DNA from: UBA8079 sp049601915
GTDB lineage: Bacteria > Pseudomonadota > Alphaproteobacteria > UBA6615
Direction: 5' to 3'
DNA: 64,000 nt
Assembly (NCBI GenBank): GCA_049601915.1
Contig: JBMYRB010000001.1
Span: 62,001 to 126,000 of the forward strand
Shown here: positions 1 through 8,591 of the stretch, piece by piece
How the letters are laid out: each line of letters opens with the position of its first letter
Numbering within the stretch: the first letter of the stretch is position 1
Position numbers and translations under genes: made by a program
Notes under the pieces: generated by a model
The model's database searches: none
What the model was told of the DNA's origin: nothing
The model's input: only the letters and a program-made list of their open reading frames with translations

Positions 1-1
1 C

Positions 2-832
2 ATTTTCTGGATGATCGGCACATCGTTGATTCTGTTCGCGGTGGCGACCCTGTTCATGCGCAATCAGGTCAGTCCCATCCGACGGCTCGCGACGGCGGCG
101 GAAAATTTCGGCAAGGGCCGGGACACACCGAATTTCAAACCCTCCGGTGCGACCGAAGTACGCCAGGCCGCCAGCGCATTTATGGCGATGCGCAACCGGC
201 TGGAACGGCAAATTCAGCAACGCACGGATATGCTCTCCGGCGTCAGCCACGACCTGCGCACCCCCCTGACCCGGATGAAACTACAGCTCGCGATGCTGAA
301 CCGGAACACGGAAATCGACGAGCTCAATTCCGATGTGGCCGCGATGGAAGGAATGATCGAAGGCTATCTGAATTTTGCCCGGGGCGAAGGTACCCAGGAA
401 CGACAACTCATCGACGCCGGCAAGCTGCTCGAAGAGGTTGCCCATGACGCACGCCGAAACGGTGCGAACATAACGGCACATGTCGCGGAACCGGTTGCAC
501 TGCCGCTGGCACAGGCCGCCATAAGGCGCTGTCTCACCAACCTTGCCGACAACGCGGCACGCCATGCGGAAACGGTCGAGATGCACCTGCGCCGCAACGG
601 CAGCGTTCTGGAAATCACTGTCGATGACGATGGGTCTGGAATTCCCGAAGACAAGCGCGACGACGTGTTCCGGCCGTTTTTCCGTTTGGACGAGTCCCGC
701 AACCAGGAAACCGGTGGCACCGGTCTCGGCCTTTCGATCGCCCAGGACATCGTCCATGGACATGGCGGTGAAATCAGCCTCGGGGAATCACCGGCGGGCG
801 GTTTGCAGGTCCTGATCCGGATTCCGATATAG
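2..832 (+). CDS. Sensor histidine kinase, EnvZ-like (5' end outside window)
   Basis: Carboxy-terminal part of a membrane sensor kinase of a two-component system; the frame is open to the left edge, so the start lies upstream. Seen: the end of a membrane helix, a HAMP-like linker (NQVSPIRRLATAAENF), the phosphoacceptor H-box SGVSHDLRTPLTRMK (His about 80 residues after the first visible Met), the N-box NLADNAARHA and the ATP-lid glycines DDDGSG and GGTGLGLS. Known: such kinases autophosphorylate on the His and pass the phosphate to an OmpR-type regulator. Inference: the partner regulator lies just upstream, outside the window. The sensed signal cannot be told because the periplasmic domain is missing here. 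Confidence 0.93.
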   Translation: MFWMIGTSLILFAVATLFMRNQVSPIRRLATAAENFGKGRDTPNFKPSGATEVRQAASAFMAMRNRLERQIQQRTDMLSGVSHDLRTPLTRMKLQLAMLNRNTEIDELNSDVAAMEGMIEGYLNFARGEGTQERQLIDAGKLLEEVAHDARRNGANITAHVAEPVALPLAQAAIRRCLTNLADNAARHAETVEMHLRRNGSVLEITVDDDGSGIPEDKRDDVFRPFFRLDESRNQETGGTGLGLSIAQDIVHGHGGEISLGESPAGGLQVLIRIPI

Positions 833-853
833 GCGCACAAGGCACCACAGGCG

Positions 854-1192
854 TCAGAACAGGCGCCCACCATTCTCGACCCGCTGATCAACATTCAGCA
901 AGACAACGGCCCCATTATCATCGGGAAAGCCCAGCACCAGAATTTCCGACATGAACTTGCCGATCTGTTTGGGTGGAAAATTCACCACCGCGGCAACCTG
1001 ACGGCCGACCAATTGCTCGGGCGCGTAATGAACGGTCAATTGCGCCGAGGTTTTCCGGATGCCGATCTCCACCCCCAGATCGACCCATAATTTAATCGCC
1101 GGACGGCGGGCTTCCGGAAAGGGCTGCGCGTCGACAATGGTACCAACCCGGATATCCAACTTCTGAAAATCGTCGAACGTAATCTCACTCAT
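854..1192 (-). CDS. csaA: CsaA-like tRNA-binding-domain protein
   Basis: Small 112-residue protein made of a single OB-fold tRNA-binding domain. The start MSEITFDDFQKLDIRVGTIVDA and the C-terminal ILVLGFPDD...VENGGRLF are typical of CsaA, a secretion-related chaperone and dimeric relative of the EMAP/TRBP domain. Known length is about 110 residues, so the ATG at 1192 fits better than an upstream extension that reads through the neighbour. The start overlaps the stop of the upstream COQ9/TetR-like gene as ATGA, suggesting translational coupling. The role in alphaproteobacteria is poorly defined; chaperone activity is transferred from family knowledge. Confidence 0.88.
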   Translation of the reverse strand: MSEITFDDFQKLDIRVGTIVDAQPFPEARRPAIKLWVDLGVEIGIRKTSAQLTVHYAPEQLVGRQVAAVVNFPPKQIGKFMSEILVLGFPDDNGAVVLLNVDQRVENGGRLF

Positions 1193-1803
1193 GATGCACC
1201 GCCCTGCACACGCGCACACGCGCCCGCAAGACAAAGCGCCGGCCCCATCAGATCGAGCGCGCGGCCGAGATTGCGATCGAGCGAGGCCATGGTGATCGAC
1301 AGGTCGGGGGTATCGTCGCGCAACCAGTCGCGTTGCGTTGCCAGCCAGACCGCCGAAAGCCCCTTGGCAAAAACCACAGCCGAAAGACATTTGTCCGGAT
1401 AGCCCGCAGCAGCAGCCAGAGACGCAAAGGACCGCTGACTTTGAGGCAGGCGGCGCAGCAGGGTTATCGGGTCTGCCGGCACCTCCCGAACCAGACGCGC
1501 AACCGCCTGCCGGTGTTGCTGCAGCGTCTCGAACCGCCGCATCAGGATATCCAGCAGCTCATCGTAATGCGCGGCAGGGTCGGTCCCCGCTTGTGCATCC
1601 GCGCAGGCGGCCGCATCGACGCGACGCGCGTAAGCATCAAGCAGTTCCCCCCTGTCCGCGCACAACGCACGCACGTCCGACGGTGCCATACCCGCGTGTA
1701 ACGCAATCGCATCGAGCGTGATCGCCGACCAGCCATCGGTCGCGACCATGTCGAGCATGGCGTCGATCAACTTGTTCAGGTTTTCGCCGTCGTTTTCGGT
1801 CAT
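1189..1803 (-). CDS. COQ9/TetR-fold protein
   Basis: A protein of about 204 residues. It has an N-terminal TetR-like helix-turn-helix (LDMVATDGWSAITLDAIALHAGM...) and a helical C-terminal part ending with WLATQRDWLRDDTPDLSITMASLDRNLGRALDLM. That tail resembles both COQ9 and TetR ligand domains. COQ9 is a lipid-binding TetR-fold protein that assists ubiquinone hydroxylation; a UbiK-type ubiquinone factor lies 2 kb upstream on the same strand, which favours that role. I chose the ATG at 1803 because GGAG lies at a good distance before it; an in-frame ATG at 1839 has only a weak AGGG. DNA-binding regulation remains possible. Its stop overlaps the csaA start. Confidence 0.7.
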   Translation of the reverse strand: MTENDGENLNKLIDAMLDMVATDGWSAITLDAIALHAGMAPSDVRALCADRGELLDAYARRVDAAACADAQAGTDPAAHYDELLDILMRRFETLQQHRQAVARLVREVPADPITLLRRLPQSQRSFASLAAAAGYPDKCLSAVVFAKGLSAVWLATQRDWLRDDTPDLSITMASLDRNLGRALDLMGPALCLAGACARVQGGAS

Positions 1804-1860
1804 ACCGGCTCCGATAGGTCCGAAACCTAGGACAGACATGGCACCCTGTTAAGCGAAACG

Positions 1861-2667
1861 CTAGCCGGCAAGCTCGCGGGAACGCTCGGTCGCGCGCAAG
1901 ATAGCGCGGGTCATCAACGCGGTCAGACCATCATCTGACATCAGAATATCGAGGGCTGCCGCCGTCGTGCCCCCGGGGCTGGTCACATTTTCGCGCAGGG
2001 TCGCGGCAGGTTCGTCGCTTTGCGCCAGCAACTCGCCGCTGCCGGCAACCGTCTCGCGGGCAAGCTGCATCGCCAATGCCGGCGACAGGCCCGCAGCGAT
2101 CCCTGCGTCGGCCATCGCCTCGACCAGATGGAACACGTATGCAGGCCCACTCCCCGACACACCCGTCACGGCATCGATCAGGCCTTCATCAGCCACCCAC
2201 GCAACCTTGCCGACCGCCGTCATGAGGGCTTCGCAGGCGGTGCGTTGATCATCGGTGACATGGTCGTTGCCAGCCAGAACGGTAACCCCCCGGCCCACCG
2301 CCGCCGGCGTATTGGGCATGGCACGGACAATTCGTGCGTCGGCGCCCAGCACAGCCTCGAACGAGGCAATGGTGCGCCCGGCGGCGATCGACAGGAAAAC
2401 CGCGCCGGGGCGCACGAGGGCAGGATAAGGCGCGAGTACCGCATCCATGACTTGCGGCTTCACCGCCAGCACGACCACCGTGGCATCAAAACCGTCCGGG
2501 ATATCTTCGAATGCCGCACCGCCCGCGACGCCCGTTGGCAAATCCGGCTGCATGGGGTCGACGACGTAAATGGCATCGGGCGGCGTACCCTGCCCGATCC
2601 ATCCGTCCATCAACGCGCTCCCCATCTTGCCGCAGCCGACGAGCAGTATCGATTCAGATCGGGTCAT
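1861..2667 (-). CDS. proC: Pyrroline-5-carboxylate reductase
   Basis: Catalyses the last step of proline synthesis, NAD(P)H-dependent reduction of 1-pyrroline-5-carboxylate, in the cytoplasm. Seen: N-terminal Rossmann motif LLVGCGKMGSAL, the mid-protein RAMPNTPAAVGRG segment, and the family signature near the C-terminus (ETVAGSGELL...RENVTSPGGTTAAAL). Its 268 residues match the usual length. It sits between the YbjN-like gene and the COQ9/TetR-like gene on the same strand with short gaps, a common alphaproteobacterial arrangement. Confidence 0.97.
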   Translation of the reverse strand: MTRSESILLVGCGKMGSALMDGWIGQGTPPDAIYVVDPMQPDLPTGVAGGAAFEDIPDGFDATVVVLAVKPQVMDAVLAPYPALVRPGAVFLSIAAGRTIASFEAVLGADARIVRAMPNTPAAVGRGVTVLAGNDHVTDDQRTACEALMTAVGKVAWVADEGLIDAVTGVSGSGPAYVFHLVEAMADAGIAAGLSPALAMQLARETVAGSGELLAQSDEPAATLRENVTSPGGTTAAALDILMSDDGLTALMTRAILRATERSRELAG

Positions 2668-2729
2668 GGTTTTTCGTCCGTAAGTCTTCGTCCGCTAGGC
2701 GAATCAAGGGTCTCCGTCGACCGACGGGG

Positions 2730-3230
2730 TCAGGCTTCACCGACCGTGTCGAACATGATCGAGCTTACGGCGGCATGGGCGGACTGGTTACCCCAGACCA
2801 CATACTGGAAAGCCGGGTAGAACCGGTCCAGCTCGTGCACCGCGATATCGACCATGTCCTCGATCTGTTCGGCCGACAAGCCACCGCCGCGCAACAACAG
2901 GGCATGGCGATAAGCCGGCAGGCCGTCCCGCGAGCCGACATCAAAATGGCCGATGCCGAGCCGCTCGTTCAGCACGGCCAGCAATTCATGCACCGCGTCA
3001 CGCTTTTCAGGCGGGGTGCGCATATCAAATGCGCACGCCAGCTGTAGCGCGCCGATATCGTCGATCCAGTTGAACACCGCGTGGTAATCACACCAGCGCC
3101 CGGCAATTTCGGCCAGCAACTCATCCCGACGCGTGCGCTCCTGTGCCCAATCGCGCATCGCGATCATCTCCTCGGTCAGATCGAGAGGATGCAATGTCTG
3201 ATCGATGACACTTTGGGACAGGTTACCCAT
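2730..3230 (-). CDS. YbjN domain protein
   Basis: A 166-residue cytoplasmic protein of the YbjN family, with no signal peptide or membrane segment. The alphaproteobacterial form is recognised by a short N-terminal helix (NPLDL-like TLHPLDLTEEMI), the central DYHAVFNWIDDIGALQLACAFD strand region and the C-terminal DMVDIAVHELDRFYPAFQYVVWG. The family has a chaperone-like fold related to type III secretion chaperones and has been linked to stress and surface traits in enterobacteria; the biochemical role is unknown. It is placed upstream of proC on the same strand, as often seen in this class. Confidence 0.85.
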   Translation of the reverse strand: MGNLSQSVIDQTLHPLDLTEEMIAMRDWAQERTRRDELLAEIAGRWCDYHAVFNWIDDIGALQLACAFDMRTPPEKRDAVHELLAVLNERLGIGHFDVGSRDGLPAYRHALLLRGGGLSAEQIEDMVDIAVHELDRFYPAFQYVVWGNQSAHAAVSSIMFDTVGEA

Positions 3231-3435
3231 ATAGGAAAGGCCTCTGGAATGCGGTTTGTGCGTGCAAACTCCGTGACCCCCAATATCTTGTAATAGCTAC
3301 GAAATATTGTAGGTCATGAGCGTACAACCACTACTGGAAGTAGATTGTCACGAACGCCGACTGCGCCGCAACCGCCGTGCCTGTGGACATCCTCAGCTAT
3401 TTCTAAGTATGGCGGTTTCAGCCGGAACCCGCGCG

Positions 3436-3750
3436 TCAGCCCTTGGTGGCGGCACCCTTGCCCGTGGCTTTCGTCGACGATTTCGACGGCGATTTACGGG
3501 ACCGCGCGGCGAGCTTCTTCTCCAGCGCTACCACCCGTTTCCCCAGGGCTTCCTGTTCTTCACGGGCCTTTATCGCAACCGCCTCGACGGCTTCGAACTC
3601 CTCGCGACGGACAAGCTCCATATCCGCCAGAACGCGCTCCAGACGCTGCTGAACGAGCGAGTCGATCTCCTCGCGCAGGCCGCTAGCAACACCCGCCGCA
3701 CCATTTGCGAGGCGAGCTACTTCATCCAACAATCGGCTTCGGGTCTGCAT
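3436..3750 (-). CDS. ubiK: Ubiquinone biosynthesis accessory factor UbiK (BMFP/YqiC family)
   Basis: Small (104 aa) coiled-coil protein. An N-terminal amphipathic helix (MQTRSRLLDEVARLANGAAG) is followed by a long charged helix (VRREEFEAVEAVAIKAREEQEALGKRVVALEKKL) and a Lys/Ser/Ala-rich tail. This is the BMFP layout with the VxREEFE signature. Known: UbiK helps assemble the ubiquinone-biosynthetic complex with UbiJ and binds membranes. I chose the ATG at 3750 because TAAGGAG sits 8 bases before it; an upstream GTG at 3759 would overlap that ribosome-binding site. Transcription continues towards ybjN across a gap of about 205 bases with no other recognised gene. Confidence 0.88.
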   Translation of the reverse strand: MQTRSRLLDEVARLANGAAGVASGLREEIDSLVQQRLERVLADMELVRREEFEAVEAVAIKAREEQEALGKRVVALEKKLAARSRKSPSKSSTKATGKGAATKG

Positions 3751-3872
3751 GCCGGTCACTCCTTATCAGGTGAGGCGACATTACGCCCTTCCGGCGCAAA
3801 CGAACAGGGCTGCCACATTGCCGCACCGACCCGCGAAAGCCTATAAAGCGGCGGTCAATACTGGAGCAGCGA

Positions 3873-4850
3873 ATGCATGTCGTGACCGGCGGGGCCGGAT
3901 TCATCGGTTCGAACCTTGTGGCCGCACTGTCCGAGCGCGGCGGCGCGCCCGTGGTTTGCGATTTCGACGAAGACGCGTTGGCCCGCAATATCGTCAAACG
4001 CGGGCCCTTCGAACTGATTGCGCCGGATATGCTCCCGGACTGGCTCGCGGCGCTCGACGAGCCGCCCGAGGCGCTCTTTCATATGGGCGCCATTTCCTCG
4101 ACGGTCGAACGGGATGTCGATCGGATCATGCGCAACAATTATCTGCTCAGCCTGCGCCTGTGGGACTGGTGTGCCGCAAACCAGGTACCGTTCATCTATG
4201 CCTCTTCGGCCGCTACCTATGGCGGCGGCGAACGGGGCTTCGACGACGCCAATGACGACGAAGCCCTGGCGCGGCTGCGTCCGCTCAACCCCTATGGCTG
4301 GTCGAAACTTCTTTTCGATCGCGCCGCACTGCGCATGGCCGCCGCCGGTCACGCGCCACCGCAATGGGCCGGGCTTCGGTTTTTCAACGTCTACGGGCCT
4401 AACGAGTATCACAAGGGTGGCCAGCAGAGTGTCGTGCCGCAATTCTGGCAACAGATCCGCGAGACCGGCGGCGCGCGATTGTTCAAATCCCACGAGCCGG
4501 ACTATGGCGACGGCGGCCAGCTGCGCGACTTCGTCCATGTCCGCGACACCGCGTCGGTTATGCTATGGTTGCGCGACAATCCGGGTGTCAGCGGAATCTT
4601 CAATATTGGCACAGGTCAGGCACGGTCGTTCGACGACATGGCCGGCGCAATTTTTGACGCGATGGGCCAGGCGCGGGATGTCACCTATATCGACATGCCC
4701 GAAAAGGTCCGCAATCAGTATCAGTACTTCACGGAAGCGCGAATGGACCGCCTGCGCGACGCCGGATACGATCAACCCTTCACATCCCTCGAGGATGGGG
4801 TGCGCAGCTATGTGCAAGACTATCTCGCAACCAACGACCCCTATGTCTGA
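3873..4850 (+). CDS. hldD: ADP-L-glycero-D-manno-heptose 6-epimerase
   Basis: Makes ADP-L-glycero-D-manno-heptose, the inner-core heptose donor for lipopolysaccharide. It is a short-chain dehydrogenase-type epimerase of 325 residues. Seen: the NADP-binding motif GGAGFIG at residues 6-12, HMGAISSTVE, catalytic YGWSK at 141-145, FFNVYGPNEYHKG and RDFVHVRD, all typical of HldD/RfaD rather than GalE. GGAG lies a few bases before the ATG. The presence of this gene implies a heptose-containing LPS core. It heads a plus-strand run with lgt only a few bases downstream. Confidence 0.96.
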   Translation: MHVVTGGAGFIGSNLVAALSERGGAPVVCDFDEDALARNIVKRGPFELIAPDMLPDWLAALDEPPEALFHMGAISSTVERDVDRIMRNNYLLSLRLWDWCAANQVPFIYASSAATYGGGERGFDDANDDEALARLRPLNPYGWSKLLFDRAALRMAAAGHAPPQWAGLRFFNVYGPNEYHKGGQQSVVPQFWQQIRETGGARLFKSHEPDYGDGGQLRDFVHVRDTASVMLWLRDNPGVSGIFNIGTGQARSFDDMAGAIFDAMGQARDVTYIDMPEKVRNQYQYFTEARMDRLRDAGYDQPFTSLEDGVRSYVQDYLATNDPYV

Positions 4851-4856
4851 ACGATT

Positions 4857-5699
4857 ATGACCGGGCCGATTCCATTTCCAGAAATTGACCCGGTCGCGAT
4901 CGCGATCGGCCCGTTCGTCGTGCGCTGGTATGCGCTCGCCTTCATCGCCGGGCTTCTCGCGGGCTGGGGTTATATGGTGACCCTGCTGCGCCGGCCGCCG
5001 GTGACGATGACATCGCAACAGGTTGGGGACTTCTTCAGCTGGGCCATCGTCGGCGTTATCGCGGGCGGACGGCTTGGATTCGCGGGCTTCTACCAACCCG
5101 CCTATTTTCTCACCAATCCGCTCGAAATACTGGCGGTCTGGAACGGCGGCATGTCGTTCCATGGTGGCCTTCTCGGCGTCGTTGTCGCGATCATCCTGTA
5201 TGCCCGCCGATACCGGATTCTGGTCCTGACCCTCAGCGATCTGGTGGCTGCCGCCGCCCCGATCGGCCTGTTCCTGGGGCGTCTGGCGAATTTCATCAAT
5301 GGCGAGCTGTACGGCCGCGCCACCGACGTCCCTTGGGCGGTCTTGTTTCCCGATGGCGGCGATATCGCCCGCCATCCCAGCCAGCTCTATGAGGCGGGGC
5401 TGGAAGGCATCCTGCTGTTCATTATCCTGTTCGCATTGATCCGCCTTGCCCATGCGCGACGCCGGCCCGGCCTGCTCACAGGCGTATTCCTGCTCGGCTA
5501 CGGGTCGGCCCGCACCTTTGTCGAATTCTTCCGCCAACCCGACAATTATGTCGGTGACGGCGGCTTCCTGCTGTGGGGTTCGACCATCGGCCAATGGCTG
5601 TCGACGCCGATCGCCATTGCCGGTCTGATCTTCATCGTCTATGCGATGACCCATGATCGCCTCGATAACAATAAACGAACGGCCACGCCGTCCCCATAG
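4857..5699 (+). CDS. lgt: Prolipoprotein diacylglyceryl transferase
   Basis: Inner-membrane enzyme that transfers diacylglycerol from phosphatidylglycerol to the lipobox cysteine of prelipoproteins. The 280-residue protein has about seven hydrophobic segments. It carries the family signature GRLANFINGELYGRATDVPW around residues 141-160 and the downstream HPSQLYEAGLEG segment. It starts 6 bases after the hldD stop. Substrates in this window would include the lipoproteins at 7.7 kb and at the right edge. Confidence 0.97.
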   Translation: MTGPIPFPEIDPVAIAIGPFVVRWYALAFIAGLLAGWGYMVTLLRRPPVTMTSQQVGDFFSWAIVGVIAGGRLGFAGFYQPAYFLTNPLEILAVWNGGMSFHGGLLGVVVAIILYARRYRILVLTLSDLVAAAAPIGLFLGRLANFINGELYGRATDVPWAVLFPDGGDIARHPSQLYEAGLEGILLFIILFALIRLAHARRRPGLLTGVFLLGYGSARTFVEFFRQPDNYVGDGGFLLWGSTIGQWLSTPIAIAGLIFIVYAMTHDRLDNNKRTATPSP

Positions 5700-5728
5700 G
5701 CACATCGATCCCATCAGGACCCGCGTAC

Positions 5729-6829
5729 ATGGATAACGGACAGCCCGTCGTCCGCCGCCTGACGCGCCTGATCGCCGAACACGGCCCAATCAGCGTCGCG
5801 GACTATATGAAGATCGTGCTCGGCGACCCCGAAGGGGGCTACTACGCCAACCGCGACCCGTTTGGCGTGGACGGCGACTTCACCACGGCGCCCGAGATCT
5901 CCCAGATGTTCGGTGAGCTGATCGGCCTGTGGTGTGTCGACGCCTGGCAGCGGATCGGCGCGCCCGCCGAATTCGCGTTGGTCGAGCTGGGCCCCGGCCG
6001 CGGCACATTGATGGCGGATACACTGCGCGCGCTGGCGACCCTGCCCGCTTGTCGCGCCGCGGCGCAGATTCACATGGTCGAGACCAGCCCCACATTGCGC
6101 ACGGCGCAGCAAAAGGCTCTGCAGGGCCAGAATGTGACCTGGCACGATGCCGTCCCCACGCTCGACGGCCTGCCTGCGATATTCGTCGCCAACGAATTCC
6201 TCGATGCGTTGCCGGTACGGCAGTTCGTGAAGACCCGCGATAGTTGGCGCGAACGCATGGTCGACCACAACATAGCGACGGGCGCATTGACGTTTACCGC
6301 AACCGGGACGGCAAGCCCGGATGGCCCGAACGCGGCGCGGTTGCTCACCGACGCATCCGAGGGTGATATTCTTGAAGAATCGCCGGCGGTGACGGCGGTC
6401 GTCAGCGCCATCGCCACCCACATTGCGACCCATGGCGGCAGCGCACTCTTCGTGGACTATGGTCATCGACGGACCGCCATCGGCGAGACCCTTCAGGCCG
6501 TCCGACAGCATCGGCCCATCGGCCCCCTCGACGCACCGGGGACGAGTGACGTGACCGCGCATGTGGATTTCCAGCGCGTTGCCGAGGCCGCCACGGCCGC
6601 CGGGGTACGATCCCTGGGACCGCTGGATCAGGGCGTATTTCTGCAAAGGCTCGGTATTCGCGAGCGGGCGAAAGCCCTGCGCGGGAATGCAGACGAACGC
6701 CAGACGCGCGACCTGAACGCCGCGCTGACCCGCTTGATCGGACCCTCCGAAATGGGCACCCTGTTCAAGGTAATGGCCCTCACCGAGCAACGGATCGAGC
6801 TTCTCGCCGGCTTCGACTCCCAATCCTGA
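5729..6829 (+). CDS. Class I SAM-dependent methyltransferase, NDUFAF7/MidA family
   Basis: A 366-residue COG1565-type methyltransferase. Seen: the N-terminal ISVADYMKIVLGDPEGGYYANRDPFG, the TTAPEISQMFGELIG loop, SAM motif I VELGPGRGTLM, IFVANEFLDALPVRQF, and LFVDYGHRR near the C-terminal third. Known: the mitochondrial homologue NDUFAF7 dimethylates an arginine of the 49-kDa complex I subunit during assembly. Inference: the same task here, though complex I genes are not in the window. The lgt/methyltransferase/pgeF order is common in alphaproteobacteria. Confidence 0.9.
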   Translation: MDNGQPVVRRLTRLIAEHGPISVADYMKIVLGDPEGGYYANRDPFGVDGDFTTAPEISQMFGELIGLWCVDAWQRIGAPAEFALVELGPGRGTLMADTLRALATLPACRAAAQIHMVETSPTLRTAQQKALQGQNVTWHDAVPTLDGLPAIFVANEFLDALPVRQFVKTRDSWRERMVDHNIATGALTFTATGTASPDGPNAARLLTDASEGDILEESPAVTAVVSAIATHIATHGGSALFVDYGHRRTAIGETLQAVRQHRPIGPLDAPGTSDVTAHVDFQRVAEAATAAGVRSLGPLDQGVFLQRLGIRERAKALRGNADERQTRDLNAALTRLIGPSEMGTLFKVMALTEQRIELLAGFDSQS

Positions 6830-6834
6830 TCATC

Positions 6835-7614
6835 ATGCAAGACCCGCACGCAAACGCAGATAATTTGGGCCGCCTCCCCGGTGTTCGGCATGGCTTCCTG
6901 TCCCGCGCGGGCGGGGTCAGCGCGGGGATCTATGCTGGCCTCAATTGCGGGCTCGGCTCGGACGACGACCGCCCCCATGTGATCGAGAACCGCGCCCGCG
7001 CGGCCCAGACGGTCGGCACGGATGACGACAAGCTTCGCACCCTCTGCCAGGTTCACTCCGCCAGCGTTGTCGACGCCGAAACGATGGACCCGGATGAGCC
7101 GCCGGAAGCCGACGCGCTTGTCTGCACGCGCCCCGGCTTGGCGATCGGTGTTCTGGCGGCCGACTGCGCGCCTGTTCTGTTTGCCGACCCCGGCGCCCGT
7201 ATCGTCGCGGCAGCACATGCCGGCTGGCGCGGTGCGCTGGATGGCGTGATCGAGGCGACGGTGGCCGAAATGGAAATACGCGGTGCCGACCGCGGGCGCA
7301 TCATCGCCGCAGTCGGACCCTGTATCGGCCCGGCATCCTATGAAGTGGGGCCTGAATTTCCCGCGCCTTTCCTGGCGCAGGACACCGCGAACGAGACGTT
7401 CTTTACGCCGCGGCCAAATTCCGACCGCCTGCTGTTTGATCTGCCCGGATATGTGCAGACCCGGCTGGTACGTGCCGGGGTAGCCGCCCCCGCCGCGACC
7501 GGCCACGACACCTATCGTGACGAGAATTTCTTCAGCTACCGGCGCAGCTGTCACCGGCACGAACCGGATTATGGCCGCAACCTGTCGCTGATCGTTCTGG
7601 GCGCGGAAGACTAG
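6835..7614 (+). CDS. pgeF: Peptidoglycan editing factor PgeF (multicopper-oxidase-like laccase domain)
   Basis: Cytoplasmic 259-residue purine-nucleosidase/laccase-domain protein. Metal-ligand motifs are visible: CQVHSASV, ADCAPVLFAD and HAGWRGALDG, then GPCIGPASYEVG and the C-terminal YRRSCHRHEPDYGRNLSLI. In E. coli the homologue (YfiH/PgeF) keeps L-Ser out of muropeptide stems; human FAMIN/LACC1 relatives act on purine nucleosides. It follows the NDUFAF7-like gene by 5 bases, so co-transcription is likely. Confidence 0.94.
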   Translation: MQDPHANADNLGRLPGVRHGFLSRAGGVSAGIYAGLNCGLGSDDDRPHVIENRARAAQTVGTDDDKLRTLCQVHSASVVDAETMDPDEPPEADALVCTRPGLAIGVLAADCAPVLFADPGARIVAAAHAGWRGALDGVIEATVAEMEIRGADRGRIIAAVGPCIGPASYEVGPEFPAPFLAQDTANETFFTPRPNSDRLLFDLPGYVQTRLVRAGVAAPAATGHDTYRDENFFSYRRSCHRHEPDYGRNLSLIVLGAED

Positions 7615-7617
7615 TCC

Positions 7618-7683
7618 ATGCCCTATCTGATCATGCTGATATTCTTCACGCTGGCGGCGATGATGGTGAGCTGTGCGCTTTAG
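7618..7683 (+). CDS. Possible 21-residue lipoprotein-like small ORF
   Basis: Starts 3 bases after the pgeF stop and overlaps the first 11 bases of the next gene in another frame. It reads MPYLIMLIFFTLAAMMVSCAL: a hydrophobic segment ending in a lipobox-like VSC-A. It could be a tiny membrane lipoprotein or a coupling ORF that delivers ribosomes to the GTG start of the following gene. Length and composition alone cannot prove expression. Confidence 0.3.
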   Translation: MPYLIMLIFFTLAAMMVSCAL

Positions 7684-8560
7684 CCTGTTCGTGGCGCTGC
7701 TGGTTCTTCTGACCGCATGCCAGCCGGTGCCGCGGGTATTCGAGCGTCCACCCGACAGCGATAACGGTCTGCTTCCGCTCTTGGATTCGCCCGGTATTCT
7801 GGTCCGGCCGGTGGTCGATGCCCCCGCGGCGACGGCGGACGGGCTGGCCCGCGAGATGGTCAAGGCCCTGATCGAGCAGGACGTTCCCGCCTTCCGGCTT
7901 AGCCGCAACCAATCCAGCATGGTTTTGTCCGGCACTGTGATCGACCCCGGCCGCGACGCCCATATCGCATGGATTCTCTATGACCCGTCGGGCGAAGAAG
8001 TCGGGCGTTACGAACAGAGTATAGAGGGCACGCCCATCGAACCTTGGGCGCTGGCCGAGCCAGAACTCATGGAGGCCTTTGCCGCGCGCGCCGCGCCCAA
8101 AATCGCCGCCTATATCCAGGACGACGTCAAGACCGAGGTGGTGACACCCGCGATCTATGTGGGAACGGCAAGCGGCGCACCGGCAAATGGCGGGATGCGC
8201 TTGAAGGCGGCCTTGCGTCAGGGCCTGCGACGACTGGGGGCCCGTGTCGCTGTCGCGCCGAGCGATGAAACCCTGACGGCGACGGCGGAAGTCCGCATGA
8301 CGCCTCTCCCGGACGCGCGCACCGAAGTCGCGATCAAGTGGGTCGTCGCCGACCCCTTCGGCACGGAGATCGGAAAGATCGAGCAGGCAAGCCTGTTCGC
8401 CAATAGCGTCATCGAAAACCGCTTGGGCGACCTCGCGCGCGAGGCCGGACTTGCGGCTGCAGCCGGTTTGGTGGACCTCGTTTCACGGATCGACTGGCGC
8501 GATGGTTTTGTCGCGCCCGAGACCGGAAATAGCGACGGCGACGACAAGGCGCAACGTTAA
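7673..8560 (+). CDS. Putative lipoprotein of unknown function
   Basis: A 295-residue protein with a type II signal peptide: MRFSLFVALLVLLTAC, lipobox LTAC with the acylated Cys at 16. The rest lacks membrane segments. Two similar halves may be present, each with a stretch predicting loss or gain of a 'periplasmic/transport' type strand (LSGTVIDPGRDAHIAWILYDPSGEEVGRYEQ and ATAEVRMTPLPDARTEVAIKWVVADPFGTEIGKIEQ); both end in a D-P-x-G-x-E-x-G motif. I do not recognise a named family. The GTG start lies inside the preceding 21-codon frame. The prs gene follows after 165 bases. Confidence 0.8.
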   Translation: MRFSLFVALLVLLTACQPVPRVFERPPDSDNGLLPLLDSPGILVRPVVDAPAATADGLAREMVKALIEQDVPAFRLSRNQSSMVLSGTVIDPGRDAHIAWILYDPSGEEVGRYEQSIEGTPIEPWALAEPELMEAFAARAAPKIAAYIQDDVKTEVVTPAIYVGTASGAPANGGMRLKAALRQGLRRLGARVAVAPSDETLTATAEVRMTPLPDARTEVAIKWVVADPFGTEIGKIEQASLFANSVIENRLGDLAREAGLAAAAGLVDLVSRIDWRDGFVAPETGNSDGDDKAQR

Positions 8561-8591
8561 AAAGGCGCCGGTTATTATCCCCAGAGGAGTC

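Noticed and set aside
6628..7935. Open frames antisense to pgeF and the methyltransferase
   Set aside because: The plus-strand genes have clear motifs; the antisense products do not.
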